Below, piece by piece: positions 50,903 to 63,360 of a stretch of DNA of 64,000 nt. How positions within the stretch are numbered: position 1 is the stretch's first letter; each line of letters starts with the position of its first letter. The stretch lies in contig OX578283.1 of NCBI GenBank assembly GCA_951217055.1, forward strand, positions 61,819,832 to 61,883,831, in the 5' to 3' direction. This stretch comes from Gerris lacustris. Its lineage: Eukaryota > Arthropoda > Insecta > Hemiptera > Gerridae. Under the pieces are notes generated by a model. It had not been told where the DNA came from. It saw only the letters and a list, made by a program, of their open reading frames with translations, and made no database searches. A program made the position numbers and the translations under genes.

Positions 50903-52341
50903 TACAGGGTGACCCGCGATAAAATGTCATTACGAAACTGCCGGATTCTATGGGTCAAATGCAACAAAAAATTTCGAGTAAGCAGATATCAATTCCTTTT
51001 TTTAAAGTCTTCCAAAAATTAGGTTTTTTAATGTTTTTTGTGAAAATCTCGAAAACGAAGCTGTTTCGGATCCATGTTTATAGGAACTTTATTTGTTGTG
51101 CGTAAAATTTTCTATAAGAATCCCAAGTTTTGTGGTTTCATTCGGGGAAACCTTTTTTGCATTTGACAAGAATTGGTTGTGATCCTGACCAAAAAATTCA
51201 CGTCTGGTAACATTCAATCTACCATAATTCAAAAAACTAGTCCGTTGATGTTCAATCTTTAGCTTTAATTATACCATTTGAACCATTATGAAAGCTTACG
51301 AAAAGCAGAAGTTATTTCTGAAATAGCCACACTTCTAACATCCCTCAATTAAGAGTAGAAAGCTCTGGAAATTCGTGGTCGCAAACAGGACTTACAAAAT
51401 GCTTAGGAGCTGATAATTTGGAAATAAATGAGTGATTGTGAAAGGATTTTTTATTTCTACGTTTTTATTAGCTTGCAATCTTGTTTGTTTGTTTGTTTGT
51501 CCGGTACAAATCTGGCAATCGATTTCTAACTAACTTCCCGAATAGCTAGACATTTGAAACTTTTAGCATAGCTCAGAACACGATGACAATGCATTATTTT
51601 AATACTTTTAGCCATCTTTCAGCAGAATTTAATTAGTTTTCAGCAAATTTTGCTGTGCGGAAAGTTAGTTCGGAAAAAATCCGCAAGTTATTTTATTTGT
51701 TTTGCCATATCCAATATTTACGCAATCTTCATTTTGACGGGTCTCAAATTTGTGATAGATAAACATTGAATGACAGCAAAACAGGAAATATCGATTATAT
51801 TATTTATCGATTATATTATTTCAAATTTATCGATGGCATGCTTTAGATTTGGTGTTGGGGAGATCCGTTGTACAAAGATTTATCCTTTTATAGGTTTAAG
51901 ATCAGCTCTCTGGATGCTTGTCATTTATGTGAAGTAAATAAATTTGGAACTATTTTTTTTTTTTTTTTTTCACTAACATTATATTATATAACAATAACAA
52001 TTATATTATCAACATTACATACGATTCAACAGAAAATTTATTATTTTAAATCTAGTATATAAAAACGTAGTATATAAAAAGTTCTTTTTATCTTGAAATT
52101 ATGCTCTTTAAAATTGTTCCTTAGCCCACAATTTCTCTATCTCATTTGCTTTTGAGATATTAGGAATTTTTAAAAACATTTCATGAAGCACTAATAATAA
52201 ATTAATTACACTAATAAATCGACATCTAGAGTCTAGAGAACTATTAAGAAATGGGCATATGCTTACTCGGCATTTTTTGTTGCATTTGACCTATAGAATC
52301 CACCAGTTTCGTTATCACATTTAATCACGGGTCTACCTGTA
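50903..52341. mobile_element. Mariner-like TA-targeting element with a nested family A copy
   Basis: Left end TACAGGGTGACCCGCGATAA (50903); right end, read on minus, TACAGGTAGACCCGTGATTA (52341). The inverted arms match for about 85 bp through GGTCAAATGCAACAAAAAAT. TA flanks on both sides fit TA target choice. Family A is inserted at 51455-52101, so this element is older. No transposase ORF. Confidence 0.85.
51455..52101 (+). mobile_element. Family A copy nested in the mariner-like element
   Basis: Full-length match to 32573-33233, with GTTTGTTTGTTTG near 51482 and the 3' AAAAAG/CTTTTT hairpin. Interrupts the mariner-like element at TTTATTT. Confidence 0.85.
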
Positions 52342-52482
52342 TATTATCCTAACAAGATCCTAGGACTTATTAATAAATTAAAATTTCGTTACTACAGTCA
52401 AAATTACCTTCCAAAATAAATTTAAGACAATTATTTACTCCATTCTGTAATTATAATCATTTATCGTTCCCTATTATATTTA

Positions 52483-53090
52483 CTTTCTCATATAAAGAGA
52501 AAGTATTGTGATGTTGCGAAAATTCGATTTTAAGATTTTGATGGATTTACACGTTTTGAGGTCCCCTGAGTCCAAAAAAGTGGTTATTAAAAAATGTCTG
52601 TCCGTCGTCTGTCGTCTGTGCAGACGCCTAGAGCCTAAACTACTGGACCAATTTTGACAAAATTTGGCATACATGTTCAGAAAACTCATACCCCGAGGTG
52701 AAATTGAGAAATTAATTTTAGCTCTAAATTTGGAGGCGCTACCCCCCAAAAACTCTGAAAAACGTGAAAAAAAATTATTTCTAGAAAACGGTTCCGAAGA
52801 TTTTTATTAAAAAATTCTAAAATGTAGTCCATTTAAATACGAGTCTAACGATATAAGCCGTTTTCCCGGGAAAAATCTAGTTCCTGAGAAAATAGCTTAA
52901 AACGAGGATGGAGAGAGCCCGGGTTCGATTCCTCGCCCAGGAGAAGTTATTATTATGATAAATTTTGATGAAATGTTCAATAATAATTAAACGTACCAAC
53001 GAAAACTAATAAATGGAAAATATTGGGCTAAGTTATTATGAACTCTTACATGAGAAAGTTTGTCTGAGTTGTCTCGGACCGATTTTTTTT
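52483..53090 (+). mobile_element. Family H repeat, full copy
   Basis: Begins with the inverted words CTTTCTCATAT / AGAGAAAGTATTG, a TGTCTGTC(CG)TCGTCTGT patch (52597), GACAAAATTTGGCATACATG, the palindrome TTTTCCCGGGAAAA (52861) and CCCGGGTTCGATTCCTCGCC at 52918-52937, a tRNA T-arm-like word. Two other copies retain the T-arm or flanks. Confidence 0.75.
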
Positions 53091-53383
53091 CTACTAAAAT
53101 TGAACAAATATCTAATGATAGTACTAAGATACTTTACTCTTATCCTATTTCGTCGAAGAATGATAAATATAGAAAGAAAAAAAATAATAATTTCAATAAT
53201 AAAGACAAGAGACCAGATAATTGTTATAATTCTAAATAATAACTTGTATAAATTTCGATTTAATCTCATCTCTTTATTGTGTATGTGGTTAAGTCATTTT
53301 CTCAAAAATTTGTTTGATGCGAAATAAGTAAGTAATTCCGTGAGTTGATTGAACTTACTGTAATACAAGTTCTGCTTTATGAT

Positions 53384-53421
<38 letters not shown>

Positions 53422-54746
53422 CGATTAACTACTATATATACAAGTCTGATTGATATCCCTGTCGCAATAATCATCTTTTATTTAAAAAAAAAAATAAATA
53501 AAAAAGAAAAAAAATAAAAAATTAGATCGTTTCCCTTTCACTCACAAGACATAAATGGATGAAGTAGTTAAAACAAGATCGACGTTAGAACTAATGTTGT
53601 TTTTCTCGTAATGGTTTTTCATTTTACAAGCGAGAACGTGACGAAATAGAAGGGATCTTTAAGAAGTTGACCAGACGAGGAAACCGATTAGCTTGATCCC
53701 CCTCTCTTTGGAATAATAGAGATAAAGAAAAAAACAAGTAATAACGGTTGATAACACCCAGTTCTACCAACAACCGACATCAAACATCAATATCGTCGGC
53801 TAAAAACTAAAAAGTGACCGAGAGTCTTGTAGAGTCGAAGATTTCCGACACGAGATTTTTAAGTTTTGTAGTTTCGAACAAAAAAAAAAAGGCTACGAAA
53901 GAATTCTTATACACAAGTGGAGGTCTTGGATTAGATGTTTTTTTTTTTCCTTCTTGCTCCGGGAGAGGGAAAAGATGGTTATCTAATAGTGTAGAATGAG
54001 GGAGCTTGGGGATCGGCTGGTCTGTTATTAGGCTCGCAAGCTAAAAAGAGATTAGGAGCTAGTTGAAGCGTATAACTAAAATCTTCCATCTCCGTTTCTT
54101 TACTTTACCTTTACGCTTACTAACTCTTTCATTCTCCGGCAACCACTTCTAATTTTATGAGTATATTTAACCCTGAGATACAAGACGCCACACTTATTTT
54201 TTCTCTTTCATTTTTTTGAAAAAAAAAAAAAAAAACCCTTTCTTCGAACTAAATTGAGAGTTTTATTATGATCGAAAAGCAGGCAAGAAAAGCCATCAAT
54301 AACGTTTCAAAGCTCTTTTGATTTCTTTGCTAACGTAGATAAAAGTGAAGTACTTAAAAGATCACTTTTTGAAGAAGGTAAAAGAAAAAGTGTTCTTTAC
54401 TATACGATAACAGCATCTACCGTCTAAAGTCTTTAAAATTATTCTTTATCAAATTCTCAGTAAAATTCTTTGTAAACATGATAAAATTAACCATGTCAAA
54501 AATGTCAATGTATTCAGTTTAGATATTAAAATAGATCTATGTTGATACATAATCACAATTTTGTAATATCTTTAAACTAACAGCAATAGATATACCCCTA
54601 GAATGTTAAAATAAAAACAATTCTGTTTGGGTTCTAAAATGTTTCTTCAAACAAAAACCAAAGCATTGGCACCATCAAGGGGAAAATGAGCTCTAGAAAA
54701 TGTATTTGTAATTTGTACTATCTTTTGTGTTTTTCTACTTGTAGTC
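53091..54746. other. Spacer; A-run, then a base-balanced single-copy-looking stretch
   Basis: A-run at 53388-53418. From 53525 to 54330 the sequence has no match in the window and moderate GC, with purine-rich tracts; the frame 53814-53999 has no motif. It could be regulatory or untranslated sequence of a distant gene. Confidence 0.35.
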
Positions 54747-55331
54747 CAGGAGATAGCGTGCAAAAAAGTGTCTGACTAACATCAAGCTAGAATTTTGGGC
54801 ACAAGTTCATCATTGGGTAGGTGCCTTTTAAGAAAATGTGGTTGGCTAAGTTCGTTTGCTGGACATAGCTTGGCGAAAGGCATTTAAAAAAAAACAAAAA
54901 CCGGTGGAGAGCGGCCATGTCCCACCAATTATAGTGGACAATGTGATTTTCATTATTCTGAGTACAAATTTAGTTAGTAAACCGAAAATCAAGTTGATGT
55001 TAGTTTGTCACTTTGAAAGGTGACCACTTTGATTTGGAGTTATATTTGAGTAACTGACCTATCAAGTGACAAACTATCATAAACTTGATTTTCTGTCTAC
55101 TAACTAATTTTGTACTCAGGATCGTGAAAATCACATTGTCCACCATAATGGGTGGGATATGGCCGCTCTCCATCAATTTGTTTTTTTCAAATGCTTATTA
55201 TCAAGCTATGTCCAGCAGACGAACTTGGCCAACCACATTATCTTAAAAGGCACCAAAAGATTAACTTGTGCACAAAACTCTAGCATGATGTTAATCAGAC
55301 ACCTTTTTTGCACACTACCTCCTAGACTATT
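54747..55331. mobile_element. Family B foldback, intact copy
   Basis: GTCCAGGAGATAGCGTGCAA (54747) to CACTACCTCCTAGAC (55331). Arms of about 270 bp are inverted: CATCAAGCTAGAATTTT, CTTTTAAGAAAATGTGG, GGTGGAGAGCGGCCATGTCC, GTACAAATTTAGTTAGTAAA. Centre near 55040 (GTGACCACTTTGATTTGG). No ORF. Confidence 0.85.
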
Positions 55332-55608
55332 TTCTATTCCTTTTAGGGAAGAACTTAATAGTTATTTATGTAACTAGGCAGCAAAATGGAATTTTACTGA
55401 CGAGTGATTAGATTAGCCTCCGAGCCGAAGGCCAGGACAGGCTATGATAATTAACTGCCGAGGCAGGTAATTTACCTATTTGACTGTCGAGGCGAAGCCG
55501 AGGCAGGCAATATAAATAAACAAGGCAGAAATGTTTCCTTTGCTGCCTTGTTGCATACAATATTTTATCTACGGGCGGCAGAAAAATGAAACTGCTAATA
55601 TACCATCT

Positions 55609-55649
55609 TTATTAATATAACATAGTTAATTACTATGTTATATTAATAA
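55609..55649. repeat. AT palindrome
   Basis: 18-bp perfect arms TTATTAATATAACATAGT around TAATT. Confidence 0.9.
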
Positions 55650-56192
55650 GATAATAACATACGTATTACCTAAAATTAATGTTCATAAAGAATCAAATAA
55701 GGTTTGGAATATTAACAATAAGTGAATAGCAAACTGAATCTATAACAACGAAATACAAAACACACGTATATAACACGCAAAACTTCTGAATGAATAATGC
55801 AAGCAATATAAAATATTTATATGTATTTGTACTAAAAAATTACTAAAAGTATTAAATATATATCTTCTATTGATTACAATAAAAAAAGTAACTAGGAAAA
55901 ATAGCTAGTCTAATCTAGAATTGAATGATTTCAATAATAATAGTATGATATGAATGTTGGATGTTTACATGAAGCTGCAGAGTGACTCCGCTATTTTTTT
56001 AATTAAAGATCTACTATTCATTGAACTTATTTAACAGAATTAACTTATATATACATATTATTTTATTATTAAAACGTTTATTTATTAAATATTACTTATT
56101 AAACTAGAATATATAATGTTATAAGATAGAGATAATGGTATTAACTGTTCTTGCCAAAATAAGAGGTTATGACACGCAGTGGTAAACACTGT

Positions 56193-56244
56193 TACTTTCT
56201 CTGCCTAGGCAGGGAAATATTTCCCTGCCTAGGCAGAGAAAGTA
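56193..56244. repeat. Perfect 52-bp palindrome at the centre of the element
   Basis: Symmetric about 56218/56219; contains GCCTAGGC twice and the centre GGGAAATATTTCCC. The midpoint of the whole element is 56213. Confidence 0.97.
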
Positions 56245-56341
56245 TTTTTCCTACTAGCGGCAGCAAAATTACGCATTATTGAACTGTTTTTAGGCATGAA
56301 AGTTTAATTTCTCTGAGGTTTCAAGAAAACTTTACAATACG

Positions 56342-56389
56342 CAGCAAAATGCGATTTTGCTGCCTAGGCGGCAAAATCGTATTTTGCTG
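56342..56389. repeat. 48-bp palindrome with GCCTAGGC centre
   Basis: CAGCAAAATGCGATTTTGC...and its inverse, two mismatched pairs. Uses the element's terminal word GGCAGCAAAAT. Confidence 0.9.
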
Positions 56390-57069
56390 AGGATTTTTCC
56401 AGGCTAAGCCACGCCCACATTCCCCGCTACAAATAAATAAACAAACAACCTATTCTTTTATATTATCTTTAACCTAAATTATTTTAACAATTTACCTTAA
56501 AAATATTACGAATTTATTTAAAAAGGTTTATAAATACTTATTATAGATTATATTTATAAAATAGAATGGAGTAAAAAGATAAAAAAGAAATAAAAATATT
56601 ACAAAAAATAGTAGGTCTTAAAATAATCATAAATAATTAAATTAGTGGCAACACTGCAGCTCGTCTATTATCATCATTTTGTTTTGTTTTTACTGTATTT
56701 CTGTCAATTCATTTATTATAATTGTAACATTTGATATTGTTGCCTTTTTTTTTTTAATTTGAATAGTTCAATAATAGTATTTGATAAGTCTGTAAGTATT
56801 ATAAAATGAACATTATTTATAGGAAACATTTTTCTGCCGCCAGTAGGAAAAATATTGTATGCAACAAGGCAGCAAAGGAAACATTTCTGCCTCATATTGA
56901 TGTATTGCCTGCCTCGGCTTCGCCTCGGCAGTCAATCGAATAAATTACCTGCCTCGGCTTCGCCTCGGCAGTTAATTTCCATAGCCTGACCTCGCCTCCG
57001 GCTCGGAGGCTAATTTAATCATTCGTCAGAAAAATTCCATTTTGCTGCCTAGTTACATAAATAACTATT

Positions 57070-57807
57070 CCTGACTGTTTTAACTACTTTCCTGCCTGTT
57101 TTTAATATTTTAATGACAAATCAGCGAAATAGTATTTTCCAGCCTAAAAACAGTTAAGTAATGTTTAATTTTGCTGCCGTAAGTAGATAAAGATAATTTT
57201 CATAATTCAATTCTTACATTACAGTTGCCTTGGCAGGTTTGACACGCATATTCCTGAGTAATAAAATAAGATTTACTGAAGATCAGAATAGAGAATGGAG
57301 TAGCTTTGATGAAGTATCTTAAACCATGAGGAAGAAGAAAAACATCTTCAAGCAATATGAGATATCGCTTGAAATAACTCTGTGTGTGAATCTTCTTTTT
57401 CTCAGCTTCCTTGAAGAAGAAGTTTGTTTCTTTTTGCTAGTTATGATATCGTGTAGGTTATGAATGTCTTCTTAATTACCTAAGAGTACTTAAACTGAAA
57501 GGAATAAGTACATTGTACATTTTCAAGCACGTAACTTATACCGAGGGGTTGAACTTCATGAATATCGTCTTCTACACCTTCTTTGCAAAGAAAAGCAGGC
57601 TTTTATTCTTGTATTATAAGATGGCGAATGGAATTACTTCTTGAATTGCTTCCTCCGACGCGGCGTTTTCTTGTAAAGTAATAAGCAGAAAAGCTTCTTA
57701 AATAAACAAAATAAGTTCACAGTTGATTTGATAAGACTTTCTTATTCTTTTAAAAAAAAATAAGCATTGTTAAAAGTATAGACAGTCTTTGGTTTGTTTG
57801 TTTTTTA
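57070..57807. other. Spacer, no gene recognised
   Basis: Moderate GC with many GAAGAAGAA/CTTCTT words; no repeat match. Confidence 0.45.
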
Positions 57808-58490
57808 GGGTTCGTTGGTAAAACCAAAGAAAGAAACCCTCATAGTTTCGTTCCTGTGTCTGTCTGTCACTCTGTACGGTTCCAATACCTTTTGAATCAA
57901 AAGAGATAAAAACATGAAACTTTGCAGTATTAAAGATCGTTTTGACGCGCACATAGGAAAAATATAGCGAACTCAAAATTATCAGCTGTTAAAATTCAAA
58001 ATTGCGGATAATTCACGAAACGCGAAGAATTTTTTTTTTTAAATTTTGAGTGGGGTATCAAATGAAAGGTATTGAATAGTAGATTACAAAATTATATAAC
58101 ACATGTGTAAAGTGTTTAATTTTCCTTGCCTTTTTGTCAAAAAACATCAAAATTTTGCATGTCTCCCCCCCCCCCTAAGACTATATTTCTACTGTTAATA
58201 AAAATATGCAGAATGTGCAGTCTGATTGGCCAAAGAAAAAATAAGAATAGGAATTTGTTCTGATTAGAAGGGAATCCAAAATGGCGGCTAATTCCTATCA
58301 AGGGGGAAATAAATATTTTTTTAAATTTTGAGTGGGGTATGAAATGAAAGGTATTGAAGAGAAAATTACAAATATATAAAACACTTGTAGAAAGTGTTTA
58401 ATTTTTTATGCCATTTTGCCAAAAATCATTAAAAATTGTGTGTCCCCCCCCCCCTTTATACTAATTTCATGTTCAAGATATCAACAAAAG
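57808..58490 (+). mobile_element. Family F repeat, copy 2
   Basis: TAGGGTTCGTTGGTAAAACC (57808), CTGTCTGTCACTCTGTACGG (57857), ATCGTTTTGACGCGCACA, then the duplicated inner block GAGTGGGGTATCAAATGAAA (58049) and GAGTGGGGTATGAAATGAAA (58330), each ending in a C-run (58165-58176 and 58445-58454). The frame 57976-57770 on minus covers the start and lacks a domain. Confidence 0.75.
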
Positions 58491-61263
58491 CCTTTTTCCG
58501 TGAGACTTCACGCATAACCAATTTATTTTTTTTAAAAAAAATAGAAAAACGTATTTATGCGGGTAGGGACCAGGCTCTCTTTAATTTTATTTCATTATTT
58601 CCTCACCATTTCTCTTTCTTTCGTATCTTGTATCGATTAAAATAATCTTTTCAACTCATTCTAACGTTTTTAATTTTACAAAACTAAACAAAATTAAAGT
58701 TAATGTTTTATTTCAAAAGTTAATAATGACATTTTAGAGTCACGGTCAAACTAACAATGTAATCAACTCTTACAAAAATACAGTTTATTATTGTTACCAA
58801 CATTTAAAAAAAAAAAACCGCCTTACGTGTTGATGTTGAAACACTGATTAAAAGCGAACAACACAAATTTCACGTGTTTCCGCCTTTTAATAAACTAATT
58901 GTAAATAAGCAAATTTTTTTTTTCCTTTATTAAAAGAAGTTTGTTATAATAATACACAGAGTGTATTTATAGTTATGATAGGTTATGATATAAGTGAATG
59001 CTGATGATAATGTTAGAGTGGATTGTTTATAACGTGTTACCACTTACAAAGGCAGGTGATAATCCAGGCGTACAATGTTATTCACTGAGAGCGTGCCTCA
59101 AGACCCACCCACCCGTAAACTAACCGATACCTTTGAAACCTCACGTTAATTGCTAACAATCATTTGCCGCATCCTTTTTCTTGTTTTTACCTTACCGTAT
59201 ACTAAACTATTATAATCAATTTTATAAACATTATAATAAATGTATATACATGTATTAATTTTTTTTTTTCATCTTTCCAGTTAATAATAATTACACACGA
59301 TAGACATCTTACGTTTTATAATATATATATTTTTTTCGTTGAATTAGCTTTAACCTCTTTGTTTGGGTGCTTTTTTTTGTCGGAAGGATTATAATGAACT
59401 AACTTCAATTTTTTTTTTGTTTTGTGTTTAAAAAAAAGAGAATAAGCGTCTATGTTAGATGTTAATTTACGCTAGCTTGAACACGATAATTCTTCTCCTA
59501 GTTCGACAGTGTTCGATTAACAAAAAAAAAAAACTCTTTTTACACTTTTTAACACAACTGGCACTTTGTGAAGCGTTAAATAACGGAGTAAAGGATTGGT
59601 TTAATACCGAGGGACTCAGGAATAGAATGGGGCTCTTTCTGAGCCAGGCTAATCGTTATGTTCAATAAGGCGTACCACTACCGCACCTTCTCACTCGGAA
59701 TTGTTGCTGACAGTCGACCGTAACTAATGCGGACCTAATGTTGAAAATGAGGTCCGGCCTTCCTTTTTTTTTTTGCCCTTAAATGCTGATAATCGTTTCT
59801 TTTCCAGGTCTCTGCATTCGGTATTCTTTATCCTTTTTGTAAAACACTTAAAACCCAGACATGAACGGCCTCTTAATCGCGACAAGCCAACTGTAATACT
59901 TGTTGACAAACATTTCAAGCATTATTTACTTCTATAAATGGATTTCTTTTTTCTATTTTTTTTCAATAACAATATCTATAATTTTAAACTTTGCTCTGTC
60001 CTCTGTTATGATTGTGTAGACATAATGTAATTAATACTTACATACTCTTTAAAAGTATGTAGGATAAGCGATCGTATAATGGATATAGTAGCGCGACTCG
60101 ATAGGAGTGTGACACGCATGCGTCGTTTACTTGAAGAGTTATGGTGGGTTTCACAGCTAGCCGGAGCTCATCGCGTACGGATTCATCTATAGCCTAATTA
60201 TAGCGGATACGCAAAAAGTTGGTTCCAAAACAATTTTTTTGCGGAGCCGCTTTAAAACCTGAATGAAACCTTCACTTCAAGTCCTCTTCTAATTTTTTTT
60301 TTTTTTTGTTTTTATTTTAAATCTATTCTTTTAATTTAAAATAAATGTAATTATTGTGTTTTAATAATTACATTGTATACTATTAAATATAATTTTTTTA
60401 AAAATATTATTTCTATATAATAACTGTTTTGTTCATTTTCTACTTTACTTCAGGACTCCAAGGGAGAGAATCATTGCGATATTTTTGTGCAAAATTATTT
60501 TTTTATTCTAGTTTTTTATTTCTGTTTAAGTTGGTTTAAAAATGGTATATTATACTGCCTTTCGCATAAAAAGAAAAAGCGAAAGTGCTTTAAATATGTC
60601 TTCTAAAAATCAAATGAATAAAATAAATCATTGAAAGATCATAACTTAAACTTAATACTGACAATGCAAATTTTAAATTTTCTTGCATTGAAATGATAAG
60701 AATTTAAAAAAAGGGAAAATTGAACTGTTTAAAAAGTTTATTGTTAAATCACAAGAAAACGTTTTTCAGCGGAAATTATCTCTTGAGAACAGTAAAACAA
60801 ATGAATCGGCTTTGTTTTGTTTATAACCTGACACCTGACTGAACGGCGTGGGGGAAACCAGCTTATACGTCTCCACAACTTCATGAATATATTGTTAACT
60901 AAATAGCCTTATACACCTTTATACACTTAGGCTGCGTTTTTTACGCGCTTCAGAGTAATCTATAGACTGTCATAACATAACGCGAAAAATGTTGGTTCCA
61001 AAACCAATTTTCTCTTGTTGAAGCTAACCTACATGAAACCTTCCCATCCTCTTCCCTCTTTTTTTGAGTCATCCATTTACATAGTAAATATATACACACT
61101 TGTTTTTTTCATTTTTAACCCATCTTTTTTAGAAAGTAAAGTATTGTATTTTAATAATAATATATTCGGCTTTGTTTATAACTTGAACAGAACACTGCGC
61201 AAGTGCACAAGAAACGAAGGGTGGGGGAAAACACTCGGTGACGTCAGTATGGCTTCATTAAAG
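58491..61263. other. Mostly unassigned; one dispersed pair
   Basis: 58490-59000 AT-rich. 59000-60290 is base-balanced and matches nothing else here; frames at 59459-59668 and 59918-59724 have no motif. 60207-60275 (AAAAAGTTGGTTCCAAAACA ... ATGAAACCTTCACTTC) and 60985-61045 (AAAATGTTGGTTCCAAAACC ... ATGAAACCTTCCCATC) are related to each other. No gene claimed. Confidence 0.4.
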
Positions 61264-61447
61264 CCTCGTCCAGACTACCGAAACCGAACAGAGGAAACGA
61301 GCCGAGAATAGGTCTCTGCGCATGCCCAGTCTAAAGTGCGCCTGCGCATCTCAGACTCGGCATGCGCAGACCCTCATACCCAGACTGGGCATGCGCAGAG
61401 ACCAATGCTCGGCTCGTTTCCTGTTCGATTCGGTAGTCTGGACGAGA
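61264..61447. mobile_element. GC-rich MITE with about 70-bp inverted ends
   Basis: CTCGTCCAGACTACCGAAAC (61265) inverts as GGTAGTCTGGACGAG (61432-61446); the arms continue through GAGGAAACGAGCCGAG and GGTCTCTGCGCATGCCCAGT with few differences. The centre holds GCGCCTGCGCATCTC. The TGCGCATGC words resemble NRF-1/Ewg-type sites. Open frames (61322-61545) run through it into family A and are not credible. Confidence 0.85.
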
Positions 61448-61459
61448 CAAATGTATTTT

Positions 61460-63360
61460 ACTACGTTTTTATTAGCTTGCATTCTTGTTTGTTTGTCCGG
61501 TACAAATCTGGCAATCGATTTCTAACTAACTTCCCGAATAGCTAGACATTTGAAACTTTTAGCATTGCTCAGAACACGATGACAATGCATTATTTTAATA
61601 CTTTTAGCCATCTTTCAGCAGAATTTAATTAGTTTTCAGCAAATTTTGCTGTGCGGAAAGTTAGTTCGGAAAAAATCCGTAAGTTATTTTATTTGTTTTA
61701 CCATATCTTCATTTTGACGGGTCTCCAATTTGTGATAGATAAACATTGAATGACAGCAAAACAGGAAATATCGATTATATTATTTATCGATTATATTATT
61801 TATGTTATTTCAAATATATCAATGGCATGCTTTAGATTTGGTGTTGGGGAGATCCGTTGTACAAAGATTTATCCTTTTATAGGTTTAAGATCAGCTCTCT
61901 GGATGGTTGTCATTTATGTGAAGTAAATAAATTCGGAACTATTTTTTTTTCTCTAACATCTATATACTATAAAGCCCCATGGCTAACTCACTCACTCACT
62001 CACTCACTGACATTAATGTTTACCCACTTCCAGAAGAGCTAGAGACTTCATGTTTTCGCCATTCGACGCACAATGTCCATATTGTGAACCAAAATAATTA
62101 TAAAAAGTTCACTTTTCCCACTCCTTCCCCCCCTAAAAAAATAAAAATGGCCGACTCGATTTTTAAGCTGTTTTTGGGCATATTGGAGCTAAACGGTAAT
62201 TCGTATTGGAAAACGGATAGCACCAGCGGTAACTGATTTTAAAAGATCTACAACTTTGGTTCTATGACTTTTTTTCGTATCTCTATCGGTTGTACCCTAA
62301 ATGCTGATAACTTTGGATTTTTTTTGTTTTTATTGTTTTCTATTTTTGACTTTGAATGGCCATATCTTTTACAATTATTGACTGATTTTATTTCTGATTG
62401 GGGCGCTTAAATCTCACAGTAAGGCTCTTTAAATTGAATATATTATATTTCATTAGTTCATGCTATTTGCTGAGAACATGAGAGTACACTTTTCTTTTGT
62501 GCCGTGTCACGTGACCACTTTTTTTGGTTTTTAATATTGTGTCGTATATCATTTGAAAGGCCTTGATTTGTATAATTTTTTTTTTTTTTAATATAATTTT
62601 GGTACCTTGCCTTAGAGTACAGGGGTACAAATATTAAAGTTAATCATTTAAATATGATGTATATCGTTGAAAAGCTCTTGAATAGCAGATTAATTTTTGT
62701 TATGTTCTATTTTGTGTTATTTTTAGTTTTGAGGGGGGTAAAATTGAAAAAACTTTTTATATTGCGGTTTTTACGATTTGGTTGCTGCGTTATTTGTTTA
62801 TTAAATAAATTATATGTGCACTAACATTTGGCCTATGTTAGATCATTTGTTTCTCCGAAAAATGTTGGTTAGTACCAAAGTTATTAAATAAATATTTACT
62901 TGAACAGTGCCGCGCTATAAGAAGGGAAAGAGACGGGAATATGTCCGATATTCCCATCCTCTCCCGTCGCTCCTGTCACCCCATCTTATTCAATCCCCTC
63001 TACAACTCCACAGATACTAGCTCAGCTCCTTTAGACGTCAATAGCTTTCATACTTTGTTTCTTTGTTTATTTTGTCATTTATTGCGAATTATAACAGTAT
63101 AATTAATCCACCTCATGGCTACAATATCCCACAACCTCCTACAACATTACCAGATATTACAAGTATCAACTACTATACAAGTACCTGGCATATATCTACC
63201 TGGCCACTCGACTGGCAAAGGCTGGCCGTAGGCCAGCCAAGGCCGGCGAGTTATATATTATATAACAATAACAATTATATTATCAACATTACATACGATT
63301 CAACAGAAAATTTAAAAACGTAGTGTATAAAAAGTTCTTTTTATCTTGAAATTATTTACC
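61460..63360 (+). mobile_element. Family A copy split by a Helitron-like insertion
   Basis: Left part 61460-61958 ends CTCTAACA; right part resumes at 63251 with TTATATATTATATAACAATA. In intact copies these are contiguous (ACTAACATTATATATT), so the interruption is exact with no target duplication. Confidence 0.85.
61959..63250 (+). mobile_element. Helitron-like non-autonomous element
   Basis: 1292 bp inserted between A (61958) and T (63251) without target duplication. It begins TCTATATACTATAAAGCCCC, matching the 5' TC rule, followed by a (CTCA)n run. Near the 3' end is a perfect hairpin GGCTGGCC-GTA-GGCCAGCC (63220-63238), 12 bases before the terminus GGCGAG, the usual Helitron 3' layout though CGAG replaces the common CTRR. 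Insertion between A and T is the Helitron rule. No Rep/helicase ORF; the frame 61979-62236 has no domain. Confidence 0.8.

Larger units (their letters stand above)
55357..57069. mobile_element. Large palindromic CTAGG-type element
   Basis: Both ends read AATAGTTATTTATGTAACTA then GGCAGCAAAATGG; inverted arms extend about 250 bp. The arms contain CGAGGCGAAGCCGAGGC (55488) and, on the right, GCCTCGGCTTCGCCTCGGCA twice (56911 and 56951, 40 bp apart). Near each inner arm end is GATAAAATATTGTATGCAAC or its equivalent. Three internal palindromes: 55609-55649, 56193-56244 (perfect, centre of the element) and 56342-56389. The word GGCAGCAAAAT recurs through the element. No ORF with motifs. Confidence 0.85.

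Noticed and set aside
53013..53327. 104-codon ORF, hydrophobic and basic
   Set aside because: It overlaps the end of a family H repeat, is very AT-rich, and an opposing ORF covers the same bases.
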